Shown here one piece after another: positions 42,531-51,237 of a stretch of 64,000 bases of DNA (the first letter of the stretch is position 1; each line of letters begins with the position of its first letter). This DNA comes from Mesorhizobium sp. B1-1-8 (GTDB lineage Bacteria > Pseudomonadota > Alphaproteobacteria > Rhizobiales > Rhizobiaceae): assembly GCF_006442795.2 (NCBI RefSeq), contig NZ_CP083957.1:62001-126000 (forward strand). The letters are read 5' to 3'. A program made the translations under genes and the position numbers. A model generated the notes under the pieces. That model did no database searches, had not been told where the DNA came from, and was given only the letters and a program-made list of their open reading frames with translations.

Positions 42531-44606
42531 ATGAATGGGATGGGGCACGACGTGAACATAGCGGCATCTCCAGCAGGCGGCCCATCCGGCGATCCTCTGC
42601 TTCAGCCGTTTCGGCTCAAGGGCCTGACGCTGCGCAATCGCGTCGTCAGCACCAGCCATGCCTCGATGCTCGACGAAGGTGGCCTGCCGCTCGAACGCTA
42701 CCAGCGCTACCACGAGGAGAAAGCGCGCGGCGGCCTGGCGATGACCATGGCGGGCGGCTCAGCCATGACGTCGCCCGATTCGAGCTGGGGCGGCGGCCAG
42801 CTGGATCTTTCGAGCGATCGCATCATCCCGCATCTCCAGTCGCTCTCGCAGCGAATTCATCGCCACGGCGCGGCCGTCATGTGCCAAGTCTCGCATCTTG
42901 GCCGGCGCGCCACCGCCTATGCCGGTAACTGGCTGCCGCCGGTGGCACCGTCGCGTGTGCGCGAGACACGAAACCGGAATTTTCCGAAAGAGATGGATGC
43001 CGCGGACATCGACAGGATCGTCAAGGATTACGCCAGTGCCGCCAAGCGTTGCCGTGACGGAGGTCTGGACGGCATCGAGAGCGTCACTGGCGGCCATCTG
43101 ATCGGCCAATTCCTGTCTGGCAGAACCAATAGGCGCATGGACGCCTTTGGCGGCTCGCTGGAAAACCGGGCGCGTTTCGGCCTGATGGTCCACGAGGCGA
43201 TCCGCCGCGCGGTGGGTGACGACTTCGCTGTCGGCATCCGCTTCGTGATCGACGAGGCGGTCGAGGAGGGATCGGATTTCGAGGAATGCCTTGCCTTCGC
43301 CCGGCTGTTCGAGCGGCAAGGCCATATCGATTTCTTCAACTGCATCTTCGGCCGCATGGACACCGACCTGTCCCTGGCCGAGCAGAACATGCCCGGCATG
43401 TTCACCAAGAGCGCGCCTTTCCTGCCGCTGGTCGGACAGTTCAAACGGGAAACCAGGCTGCCCGTCATCCACGCCGCGGCCATCAGGGATATAGCCACGG
43501 CCCGCCATGCGATCCGCGAAAATCTTGTCGATCTGGTTGGCATGACCAGGGCGCATATCGCCGACCCGCACATCGTCAACAAGCTGACGCGCGGAGAGGA
43601 AGAACGCATCCGCCCCTGTGTCGGCGCATCCTACTGCCTGTACAAGAAGGTGCACTGTATTCACAATCCGGCCAGCGGCCATGAAACCACCATCAGCCAC
43701 ATCATTGACCGAGCTGAAACGTCGAAACGTGTGGTCGTGGTGGGCGGTGGTCCGGGTGGGATGGAAGCGGCAAGGGTCGCCGCCGAGCGCGGACACACTG
43801 TCAGCCTGCTTGAAGCCGGTGCAAGGCTTGGCGGACAGGTGCTCGTCGCGGCCTCCGCCTTGGACCGCAGGGACCTCATTGGCATCGTCGACTGGCGCGC
43901 GGACGAGCTTGTTCGCCTTGGCGTGCAAGTCCATCTCAACACCTATGCGGACGCAGAGGCCGTCCTCGCCGAGAAGCCGGACGCGGTCATCGTCGCCACC
44001 GGCGGCATTCCGGACATGGAACGGCTGGATGGTGCCGAACATTGCGATAGCGTCTGGGACGTCTTGACCGGGGTCGTGCCGTCAAAGGGCGATGTGCTGA
44101 TCTACGACGAGACCGGACGTCAGGCCGCCAGTTCCTGCGCCCTGCATCTTGCTCGGCTGGGGCGCGTGGTGAGCCTGGCCATGGTCGACGACACCCTGGC
44201 GCTCGAGACCCCTTATCCGGAGCGGGTGAGTTTGCGCAAACTTGCCTCGGAGCTCGCAATCCGGGTCGTCGGCGACCAGCGCCTCGTCAAGGTGGCGCGC
44301 CAAGGCAACGGGATCGCCGCCAGGTTCCGGCACGAGCTCACCGGCGCGGAAACGGAAATGACGGCGGCCCAACTCATTGTCGAGCGAGGCACCGTGCCGA
44401 TGGAAGACACCTACCAGGAATTGCGCGCGCGCTCCGCCAACAATGGCGTCACCGACATTGCGCTCATGACGGGAACGAGGACCAAGAAGGGGGATAATGC
44501 CCAAGCGCCTGGATCATTCGTCCTGCATCGCATTGGGGACGCGGTCGCCAGCAGGGACATCTACTCGTCGATCTACGAAGCCTACCGACTCTGCTCGCGA
44601 TTGTAG
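42531..44606 (+). CDS. NADH:flavin oxidoreductase, N-methylproline-demethylase-like
   Basis: A 691-residue protein of 2,4-dienoyl-CoA reductase/trimethylamine dehydrogenase layout. Residues ~20-360 form an FMN-binding TIM barrel (LKGLTLRNRVVSTSHASML, MCQVSHLGRRA, GRTNRRMDAFGGSLENRAR). A cysteine segment follows at 363-376, then FAD/NAD domains (VVVVGGGPGGMEAA near 403). The iron-sulfur site is unusual: Cys363, Ala366, Cys369 and Cys376 replace the expected four cysteines, and the last spacing is short. Relatives demethylate N-methylproline or dimethylglycine-type amines. Divergent LysR control and neighbouring amino acid oxidases support amine catabolism. Confidence 0.87.
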   Translation: MNGMGHDVNIAASPAGGPSGDPLLQPFRLKGLTLRNRVVSTSHASMLDEGGLPLERYQRYHEEKARGGLAMTMAGGSAMTSPDSSWGGGQLDLSSDRIIPHLQSLSQRIHRHGAAVMCQVSHLGRRATAYAGNWLPPVAPSRVRETRNRNFPKEMDAADIDRIVKDYASAAKRCRDGGLDGIESVTGGHLIGQFLSGRTNRRMDAFGGSLENRARFGLMVHEAIRRAVGDDFAVGIRFVIDEAVEEGSDFEECLAFARLFERQGHIDFFNCIFGRMDTDLSLAEQNMPGMFTKSAPFLPLVGQFKRETRLPVIHAAAIRDIATARHAIRENLVDLVGMTRAHIADPHIVNKLTRGEEERIRPCVGASYCLYKKVHCIHNPASGHETTISHIIDRAETSKRVVVVGGGPGGMEAARVAAERGHTVSLLEAGARLGGQVLVAASALDRRDLIGIVDWRADELVRLGVQVHLNTYADAEAVLAEKPDAVIVATGGIPDMERLDGAEHCDSVWDVLTGVVPSKGDVLIYDETGRQAASSCALHLARLGRVVSLAMVDDTLALETPYPERVSLRKLASELAIRVVGDQRLVKVARQGNGIAARFRHELTGAETEMTAAQLIVERGTVPMEDTYQELRARSANNGVTDIALMTGTRTKKGDNAQAPGSFVLHRIGDAVASRDIYSSIYEAYRLCSRL

Positions 44607-44618
44607 ACGCGTGCGTCC

Positions 44619-45072
44619 ATGAAACTCGACCGGATTGACATCAAATCCTTTACGAGCTGCAGAAGAACGGCCGTATCGCGAATGTGGAGCTGGCAGAGCT
44701 GGGCGGTCTCTCCCCTAACCCCCAGCCTGTGCCGGTGAAGAAGCTGCAGGCTCAAGGCCATATCGTGCGCTATCCGGCGCAGATCGAGGGCCGGACGCTC
44801 ACCGTCTTCACTGAAATCACGCTGGCCAACCGTCGCCAGATCAACTTCGCGCGGCGCCATCGACAAGGTCGATGGCGGCGTCGAATGGCCACCGCGTCTG
44901 CGCGCGTTATGACTATCTCTTGAAATTCGTCAGTGGCGCAATTGCTGAATCTCAGGCGATGATCGAGCGGCTTGCCGACATGAATATCGGTATCTACAAG
45001 TGTTTCGGTTTCATGGTGCTGAAGTCTCCCATCGTCAAGGCGCATATGCCGCTGCCCAGCCTTTCGATACAG
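44619..45072 (+). pseudogene. Lrp/AsnC regulator pseudogene (decayed copy of the 41000 gene)
   Basis: The sequence follows the gene at 41000-41476 closely. It starts KLDRIDIK, loses one base (AAG-ATC to AAATC, near 44648), and continues in another frame as LQKNGRIANVELAELGGLS and GRTLTVFTEITLANRRQINFAR. It then loses several codons, gains a base near 44888, and resumes YDYLLKF and finally VLKSPIVKAHMPLPSL. No single frame covers it, so no working product is possible. It lies 13 bases after the demethylase-like gene and runs up to the end of the peptide transporter operon. Confidence 0.85.
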
Positions 45073-46722
45073 TCACCGGTGGCCGTACTGGCTGACGAGC
45101 TCGGGGTCGCGCACGAGGCCGTCGAGCCAGGTCGGATCGAGCTTCGGCACGGAGGAGAACAGAAGCTTTGAATAAGGATGGGTGGCCGCCTTCACCTTAT
45201 CGGGCGTGATCTGCTCCACTTGCTGCCCGTTGTACATGACCATGATTTCGTCGCAGATCGCCTCGACGACGGAAAGGTCGTGGCTGATGAAGATGTAGGA
45301 CAGCCCCAGCTCGCGCTGCAGTTCCTTGAGCAGCTCGATCACAGCCGAGGCCACTACCGTGTCGAGTGCCGAGGTGATCTCGTCGCAGATGATCAGCTTG
45401 GGGTTGGCTGCCAGCGCGCGCGCGAAATTCACACGCTGCTTCTGGCCACCCGAGAGCTCCGATGGGTGCCGGTAGCGCAGGCCCCTCGGCAGGCGCACCA
45501 TGTCGAGCAGTTCGTCGACCTGCTTCGAGCGCGCCTGCCTGTCGAGCCGGTGGTAGAAGGCCAACGGGCGGCCGATGATGTCTTCCACCGGCTTGGCCGG
45601 GTTGAGCGCGGTATCGGCATACTGGAACACGATCTGCATCTCGCGCAGCTGATCCTGGCTGCGTTTCCTGGCAGCCGGCTGCAGCGGCTTACCGTCGAAG
45701 ACGATATTGCCCGCCGCCGCCGGATGGATACCGGCGATGACGCGCGCCAGCGTCGATTTCCCGCAGCCGGATTCGCCGATAACGCCGAGATTGCGCCCCT
45801 TCTCCACGACCAGGCTGACGGAATCGACGGCGCGGATGATCGGCAGTCCGTCATCCCGCATCGCACCGTAGCCGGCCGTCACATTGTCGATACGCAGCAG
45901 ATGCTTTGTCCTGGCATCCGCGTGCGCTTGCCGCGGCTTCGGTTCGAACGCGGCCAGCAGTTCGCGCGTGTAGGGATGTTGGGGGCCCGAAAGGATTGTC
46001 GCCGTGGTGCCGGTCTCCTGCACCTCGCCGCCCTTCAGCACCACGATGCGGTCGGCGATCTGGGCGACGACCGCGAGGTCGTGAGAGACATAGACACCTG
46101 CTATCCCGCCTGCCCGCATGACCGATTTGAATGCCTTCAGCACGTCGATCTGCGTCGTGACGTCGAGTGCCGTCGTCGGCTCGTCGAAGATGACCAGCTT
46201 GGGATCGCCGATGAGCGCCATGGCCGCCGACAGCCGCTGCAATTGCCCGCCGGAAACCTGATGCGGATAACGGGCGCCGATCCTTTCCGGATCCGGCAGC
46301 GACAGGGCCTTGAACAGCTCGACCGCACGCTTTCGCGCCTGTTCGGGTGGCATCAGCTTGTGGATGCGCGTGACCTCGATGACCTGCTCCATGATCGTGG
46401 AGGAGGGGTTGAACGAGGCGGCGGCACTTTGCGGAACATAGGCGATGTCGGTGCCGCGCAACCTGGCGCGTTCCTTTTCGGAAAGAGCAGCCATGTTCTT
46501 CCCGTTGACGTTGATCTCGCCGCCGGTGATCCGGCAGCCGGGCCGCGCATGGCCCATCAGCGAGAGCGCCACCGTCGTCTTGCCGGAGCCGCTTTCGCCG
46601 ATCAGCGCGACGATCTCGCCATCGGCGATCTCCAGGCTGACGCCCTTGATAATGTCCACAAGCCGTCCGGCGTCGGTCTTGGCCTCGATCCGCAGGTTCC
46701 TGACCTCGACGAGATTGCTCAT
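45073..46722 (-). CDS. Dipeptide/opine ABC transporter, fused double ATP-binding protein
   Basis: A 549-residue fusion of two oligopeptide-type ATPases. The first half has GESGSGKTT, VSGGQLQR and LVIFDEPTTALD; the second has GESGCGKST, LSGGQKQR and LIICDEITSALD. Both sets are intact, so both halves should hydrolyse ATP. ATG 46722 overlaps the DppC-like stop (ATGA on the minus strand). The frame is open further upstream only as a shadow of the permease. It is the last gene of the transporter operon. Confidence 0.9.
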   Translation of the reverse strand: MSNLVEVRNLRIEAKTDAGRLVDIIKGVSLEIADGEIVALIGESGSGKTTVALSLMGHARPGCRITGGEINVNGKNMAALSEKERARLRGTDIAYVPQSAAASFNPSSTIMEQVIEVTRIHKLMPPEQARKRAVELFKALSLPDPERIGARYPHQVSGGQLQRLSAAMALIGDPKLVIFDEPTTALDVTTQIDVLKAFKSVMRAGGIAGVYVSHDLAVVAQIADRIVVLKGGEVQETGTTATILSGPQHPYTRELLAAFEPKPRQAHADARTKHLLRIDNVTAGYGAMRDDGLPIIRAVDSVSLVVEKGRNLGVIGESGCGKSTLARVIAGIHPAAAGNIVFDGKPLQPAARKRSQDQLREMQIVFQYADTALNPAKPVEDIIGRPLAFYHRLDRQARSKQVDELLDMVRLPRGLRYRHPSELSGGQKQRVNFARALAANPKLIICDEITSALDTVVASAVIELLKELQRELGLSYIFISHDLSVVEAICDEIMVMYNGQQVEQITPDKVKAATHPYSKLLFSSVPKLDPTWLDGLVRDPELVSQYGHR

Positions 46723-47570
46723 GCGTCGCGGTCCCTGATCTTCTGCGGCAGGTTGTCGATCAGCAGGTTGACGCTGATGGTGAGGCTGGCGATCGCCAGC
46801 GACGGCACGATGACGGCGGGGGCCGCGAAAGGCAGGCCGCCGATGTTCTCGCGCACCAATGCGCCCCAGTCGGCGAGTGGCGGCTGAAGACCGAGCCCGA
46901 GGAAGGACAAACCAGAGAGCAAAAGCACGATGAAGACAAAGCGCAGGCCGAAGTCGGCCAGCACCGGGCGAATGATGTTGGGCAGGATCTCGGACCCGAT
47001 GAGGTAGGCGGTGCTCTCGCCACGGACACGGGCGACGGTGATGAAGTCCATGGTGTTGATGTTGACGGCGAGCGCGCGGGCAAAACGGTAGGCGCCGGGG
47101 ATATAGATGACCGCAAGCGTCAGGATCAGCACCGGGATGGACGAGCCGACCGCGGCAACGACCACGAGGCCAAACAGCTTGCTGGGGATGGAGTTCATGG
47201 CGTCGAGGAAGCGGCTGAGGCAGGTGTCGAGCCAGCCCCCGGTGACAGCCGCGATCATGCCGAGCACGACACCCGAAAAGCAGGCGATGCAGACGGCCGC
47301 GAGCGATATGCCGACGGTGTAGCGGGCGCCCATCAGAACGCGCGAAAGCATGTCGCGCCCCAGATAGTCCGAGCCGAGCCACAGTCCCTGGCGCATTGGG
47401 CCGAAATAGTCGTCGTCAACGATGTCGCCGATCGAATGGGGAATGATGTAGGGCGCGAGGATCGCGACGAGCGTCCAAGCCACGATGACCAGCGCCGCCA
47501 CGACGCCCACGAGGCTGTAGCTGTGGCCCAGGAAGGACCGTCGGGAGGTTGTCGCGTGCGCTATCGTCAT
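46719..47570 (-). CDS. Dipeptide/opine ABC transporter permease, DppC-like
   Basis: A 283-residue BPD_transp_1 permease of the DppC/OppC type. LGSDYLGRDMLSRVLMGARYTVGISL is the typical start of the conserved region, and ITVARVRGESTAYLIGSEILPN carries the coupling helix. GLSFLGLGLQPPLADWG near the end is diagnostic. ATG 47570 overlaps the stop of the DppB-like gene by 4 bases. Confidence 0.9.
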   Translation of the reverse strand: MTIAHATTSRRSFLGHSYSLVGVVAALVIVAWTLVAILAPYIIPHSIGDIVDDDYFGPMRQGLWLGSDYLGRDMLSRVLMGARYTVGISLAAVCIACFSGVVLGMIAAVTGGWLDTCLSRFLDAMNSIPSKLFGLVVVAAVGSSIPVLILTLAVIYIPGAYRFARALAVNINTMDFITVARVRGESTAYLIGSEILPNIIRPVLADFGLRFVFIVLLLSGLSFLGLGLQPPLADWGALVRENIGGLPFAAPAVIVPSLAIASLTISVNLLIDNLPQKIRDRDA

Positions 47571-48517
47571 CTGAGCCTCGGGTTGGACATGATGGCGACG
47601 ACGTCGGCGGCGGTGATGAGGAAGAGGTAGCCGAGGCAGAAGATCATCGCGCAACTCTGGATCAGCGGCAGGTCGCGGGTGGCGACGGCGTCGACCATCA
47701 GCTTGGCGATGCCGGGATAGTTGAAGATCGTCTCGACGATGATGACGCCGCCGACCAGATAGGAAAGCGACAGCGCAACCGCATTGACGATCGGCCCGAG
47801 CGCATTGGGAAGCGCGTGCTTGAACACCATGCGGCTGCGCGAGGCGCCCTTGAGCAGCGCCATCTCCACATATGGCGTGGAGAGCGTTTCGATCACCGCG
47901 GCGCGGGTCATGCGGATCATCTGCGCGGAGATGACGAAGGTGAGCGTGATCACGGGCATGGCATAGATGCGCACCAGGTCGGTCAGCGAATGCGCCTCGT
48001 TGACCGAGGACAGTGCCGGCAGCCATTTCAGATAAACCGCGAAGAGCAGGACCGCCAGCGTCGCGACCATGAATTCCGGCACGGAGATGACGCCGATCGA
48101 AACAATGGTGACGGTGCGGTCATAGACAGAGCCGCGCAGCATGGCGGCGGTGATGCCGAGCGTCAGCGCCAGTGGCACGGAGAGCAGCGTGGTGATGCCG
48201 GCGAGCTTCATGGTGTTGACCAGGCGCCCGCCGATCAGCGCTGCCACCGGCATGTCGTTGGCGTAGGAGGTGCCGAGGTCGCCGTGGAGCAGGCCGACAA
48301 GCCAGCGCAGGAAGCGCAGGATCGCCGGATCGTTGAGATGCATGGCCTCGCGCAGGCCGGCGACCGCTTCCGGCGTCGCCGCCTGGCCGAGCAGGATGGA
48401 CGCGGTGTCGCCAGGCAGCATGCTGGTGGCGAAAAACACGGCGAACAGCACGATCAGAAGGGTGACGAACGCGATCCCCAGCCGCTTCACCACGAGGTTC
48501 AAAACCCCAGACGTCAT
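47567..48517 (-). CDS. Dipeptide/opine ABC transporter permease, DppB-like
   Basis: A 316-residue permease of the DppB/OppB type. An N-terminal hydrophobic anchor and MLPGDTASILLGQAATPE lead into the periplasmic domain, and MRAAVIETLSTPYVE-like and KGASRSRMVFKHALPNALGPI segments match the family coupling region. ATG 48517 has AGGAG upstream. It follows the binding-protein gene after an 86-base gap holding a hairpin. Confidence 0.9.
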   Translation of the reverse strand: MTSGVLNLVVKRLGIAFVTLLIVLFAVFFATSMLPGDTASILLGQAATPEAVAGLREAMHLNDPAILRFLRWLVGLLHGDLGTSYANDMPVAALIGGRLVNTMKLAGITTLLSVPLALTLGITAAMLRGSVYDRTVTIVSIGVISVPEFMVATLAVLLFAVYLKWLPALSSVNEAHSLTDLVRIYAMPVITLTFVISAQMIRMTRAAVIETLSTPYVEMALLKGASRSRMVFKHALPNALGPIVNAVALSLSYLVGGVIIVETIFNYPGIAKLMVDAVATRDLPLIQSCAMIFCLGYLFLITAADVVAIMSNPRLR

Positions 48518-48565
48518 GGAAGCGCTCCTGCGGTTGCGTTCGGCCGACAATCTTGCACAAGGCGG

Positions 48566-48595
48566 TGCCGGGAGCCGGCTGACCGGCCCCCGGCA
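48566..48595 (-). promoter_or_regulatory. Intercistronic hairpin between binding-protein and permease genes
   Basis: TGCCGGG 48566-48572 pairs with CCCGGCA 48589-48595; inside, GCCGG 48574-48578 pairs with CCGGC 48583-48587. It begins 8 bases after the binding-protein stop in transcript direction. It likely stabilises the upstream message or limits expression of the permeases, as in the sugar operon. Confidence 0.6.
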
Positions 48596-48603
48596 GGCGC
48601 CTT

Positions 48604-50214
48604 TCAGGCTTCGAGCCAGAGATATTCGGCCATTGCGTAGCCCATCATGCCACCAAGCGGGTTCGCTTCCAAACCCTTCACCTTGCTGGAGAGGGCATCG
48701 ACGTTGGAGATATAGGCCGGGATAATGGTGCCGGCCTCTTCGGACACCATGGTCTGCATCTGGCCGTAGATCTCCTTGCGCTTGACCTGGTCAAGCGAGC
48801 CGCGCGCCTCGATGAGCATCTTGTCGAATTTCTCGGACTTGTACTGGCTTTCGTTCCACGGCGCGTTGGAAGCGTAAAGCAGCGAGAACAGGATGTCCGG
48901 CGTCGGGCGCGGATTGATGTTGCCGAAATGGACTGGCGCCTTGAGCCAGTAATTGTCCCAGTAGCCGTCGGCCGGGACACGCTGGACATCGAGCTTCATG
49001 CCGATATCCGCGCCGGCGGCCTGGATGATCACAGCCATGTCGATCGAGGAGGTGGCGGCGTCGGACGCGATCACCGGGATGGACTGGCCGAGCACGCCTG
49101 CCTTCTTGAAGTGGAACTTCGCCTTATCCGGATCGAAAGCCTTCGGCTTGAGGTCGGCGTTGTGGAAGATGTTCGCCGGCGGCACCGGCTGGTCGTTACC
49201 GATTTCGCCGAGACCGCGCAATGCCGATTTGACGATCTGCTCGCGGTTGACGAGATATTTCATGCCGGCCACGAAGTCGGCCTTGCTGCCCGGATCCATG
49301 TCGAGCCGGATGTTAAGGTCGGTGTAATTGCCCGAGGTCGTCTTCGACAGTTCGAAGCCCTGCTGGCTCTCCAGCAGCTTCATCGAGCGCGGATTGATTG
49401 AGGCCGCAAAATTGATGTCGCCGGAAATCAGGGCGTTGACGCGGGCGCTGTCGTCGCTGATGGCGATGAACTCGAAGGAGTCGAGATAGGGCTTGCCCGA
49501 CTTCCAGTAGTTCTTGTTCTTGGTGACCACCGAACGAACGCCCGGCTCGAACGTCTCAAGCACGAAGGCGCCGGTGCCGTTGCCTTTGGAGAAGTCCGTG
49601 GTGCCGTCCTGGACGATCATGAAGTGATGCAGTGCCAGGATGGTCGGAAGGTCGGCATTCGGGTCGGCGAGCGTGATTTCGACGGTCGACTTGTCGAGCG
49701 CCTTGAAGCCGGTCATCTGCGCCGCGATCTTGGCGACCTTGGAACCAACCGACTTGTCGAGATGGCGCTTCAGCGAGAAGACGACGTCGTCGGCGGTGAG
49801 ATCCTTGCCGTCATGGAAGGTGACGCCCTTGCGCAGCTTCACGGTCCAGGTCTTGGCGTCCTTGCTGTCGAAGCTTTCGGCCAGCTCCATCTGCGTCTTG
49901 CCGTCCTTGTCGAGGAAAGTCAGGCGGTTGTAGAGCGAGCAGCAGCGGACATAGTCGGTGGAGAGCGAGGCCTTTGCCGGATCGAGCGTGTCGGCGGTCG
50001 AGGACGACCATCCGGCGGCTTTGAAATTTCCGCCCGAAACCGGCGTGGCGGCGACGGCATTGGTGGCGCGGCCGAGCACCAGGCTGCCTGCGGCAAACGC
50101 GGCGCCGCCGGCCAACAGCATCTTGAGAAGTTCGCGGCGGCTCGCGCCCCGCCGGATGGCGTTTTCGACCATCGCATCATCTGCTCCGGTCCAGTTGGTG
50201 ATCTTGTCGGTCAT
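48604..50214 (-). CDS. Peptide/opine-type ABC transporter substrate-binding protein
   Basis: A 536-residue SBP_bac_5 protein. RRGASRRELLKMLLAGGAAFAAG (Arg26-Arg27) with a hydrophobic core resembles a Tat signal; the mature domain begins near residue 56. It contains LRKGVTFHDGKDLTADDVVFSLKRH and NYWKSGKPYLDSFEFIAI, the family fingerprints. The ligand is probably a peptide, opine or other nitrogenous compound, as the adjacent genes encode an aminotransferase and amine-type oxidase. It is preceded by the HAD gene. Confidence 0.9.
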   Translation of the reverse strand: MTDKITNWTGADDAMVENAIRRGASRRELLKMLLAGGAAFAAGSLVLGRATNAVAATPVSGGNFKAAGWSSSTADTLDPAKASLSTDYVRCCSLYNRLTFLDKDGKTQMELAESFDSKDAKTWTVKLRKGVTFHDGKDLTADDVVFSLKRHLDKSVGSKVAKIAAQMTGFKALDKSTVEITLADPNADLPTILALHHFMIVQDGTTDFSKGNGTGAFVLETFEPGVRSVVTKNKNYWKSGKPYLDSFEFIAISDDSARVNALISGDINFAASINPRSMKLLESQQGFELSKTTSGNYTDLNIRLDMDPGSKADFVAGMKYLVNREQIVKSALRGLGEIGNDQPVPPANIFHNADLKPKAFDPDKAKFHFKKAGVLGQSIPVIASDAATSSIDMAVIIQAAGADIGMKLDVQRVPADGYWDNYWLKAPVHFGNINPRPTPDILFSLLYASNAPWNESQYKSEKFDKMLIEARGSLDQVKRKEIYGQMQTMVSEEAGTIIPAYISNVDALSSKVKGLEANPLGGMMGYAMAEYLWLEA

Positions 50215-50277
50215 GTCATTCCCCTTTCTGTTGTTTGGCCGGATGCGCGTCTTGATGCGGCTTGCCGGGTTTTAAGC

Positions 50278-51000
50278 TCAGGTCCGTTCCTTCAGGCTTT
50301 CCCGCACAGCCGCGGCGAAAGCGGCCATCGAGGTGAAGTGGTAGTCCGGCGCGGTGAAGCGCCCGGGCTCGATCGTGCCGCCATAGCCCTTCTGGGCATA
50401 GCGGCGCTCGATCCAGCAGTTGGTCATGCCGAGCGACCTTGAAATGCCGATGTCATGGTATTGGCTTTGCGCGACATGCAGGATGTCGTCCTTGCTATCG
50501 CCCCTTGAGGCGACGAAATCGAAGACCTTCTGGAAAAAGGCCGGATCCGGTTTCTCCGTGCCGGTATCGTCGGCGGTGAAGGTAGCGAAAAAGGGCGATC
50601 CGAGCTGTTTGTCGAAATGATCGAGCGCCCAGCGCCGGGCATTGGTCATGGCAATCAGCTTATGGGACTTCGCAAGGTCGGCCAAGGCCGCCGCGCTGTC
50701 GGGGAAGCCCTGCCAGATGCTGGCGGAATCCCACAGGCGGACGCCGTATTTCTCCTCGGCCGGCAGGCCGAGCTGTGGCGCGATGACCATGTAGACACGC
50801 ACGAGATCGTCGGGAAACAGGCCCGCATCGGGCATGTAGCGGGCCTGCCGGTAAAGGCTCAGTGCGGCTTCGCCGTCTATAGAAACGCCGGCCTCGGCGG
50901 CAATTGCGGCCAGGCATGTCGTTATGCCGCCTTCGAAGTCGATCAGCGTGCCGACAACGTCAAAGGTCATGTATTTGAACTCGCTAAAGCCCCTGGCCAA
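50278..51000 (-). CDS. HAD family hydrolase, haloacid-dehalogenase type
   Basis: A 240-residue HAD hydrolase. Motif I FDVVGTLIDFEGG supplies Asp14 as nucleophile; IAMTNARRWALDHFD and TADDTGTEKPDPAFFQKVFD correspond to motifs II and III. TTG 51000 is proposed as start because GAGGAGAGG stands about 6 bases upstream and the added residues (ARGFSEFKY) fit relatives; ATG 50970 would begin inside the first strand. It is upstream of the transporter genes and may be co-transcribed with them. Confidence 0.83.
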   Translation of the reverse strand: MARGFSEFKYMTFDVVGTLIDFEGGITTCLAAIAAEAGVSIDGEAALSLYRQARYMPDAGLFPDDLVRVYMVIAPQLGLPAEEKYGVRLWDSASIWQGFPDSAAALADLAKSHKLIAMTNARRWALDHFDKQLGSPFFATFTADDTGTEKPDPAFFQKVFDFVASRGDSKDDILHVAQSQYHDIGISRSLGMTNCWIERRYAQKGYGGTIEPGRFTAPDYHFTSMAAFAAAVRESLKERT

Positions 51001-51237
51001 GACTGCCTCTCCTCTGCGCGCGGGCGAATTGCATGGTGTTGAACAGAACAAAATTCGTGCTGTCCGGGGCGTCGGCCTTCTCAAAAGCCTTGAAATGCGG
51101 GCCTTTCTGGCCTTGTCTTGAGAGCAGTCTGGCACTTCCCCCGCGCTGGATTCGCTGAAAACGCGCAGGGCTGCGGCACAAAATTGCGAAATCGTCCGCC
51201 CCGGCGCTATTTCGAGACACGACACATTCATCGCCCG

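Noticed and set aside
46723..47382. Open frame extending the double ATPase upstream
   Set aside because: It overlaps the DppC-like permease and is rich in Arg/His with no family similarity; ATG 46722 follows an ATGA overlap.
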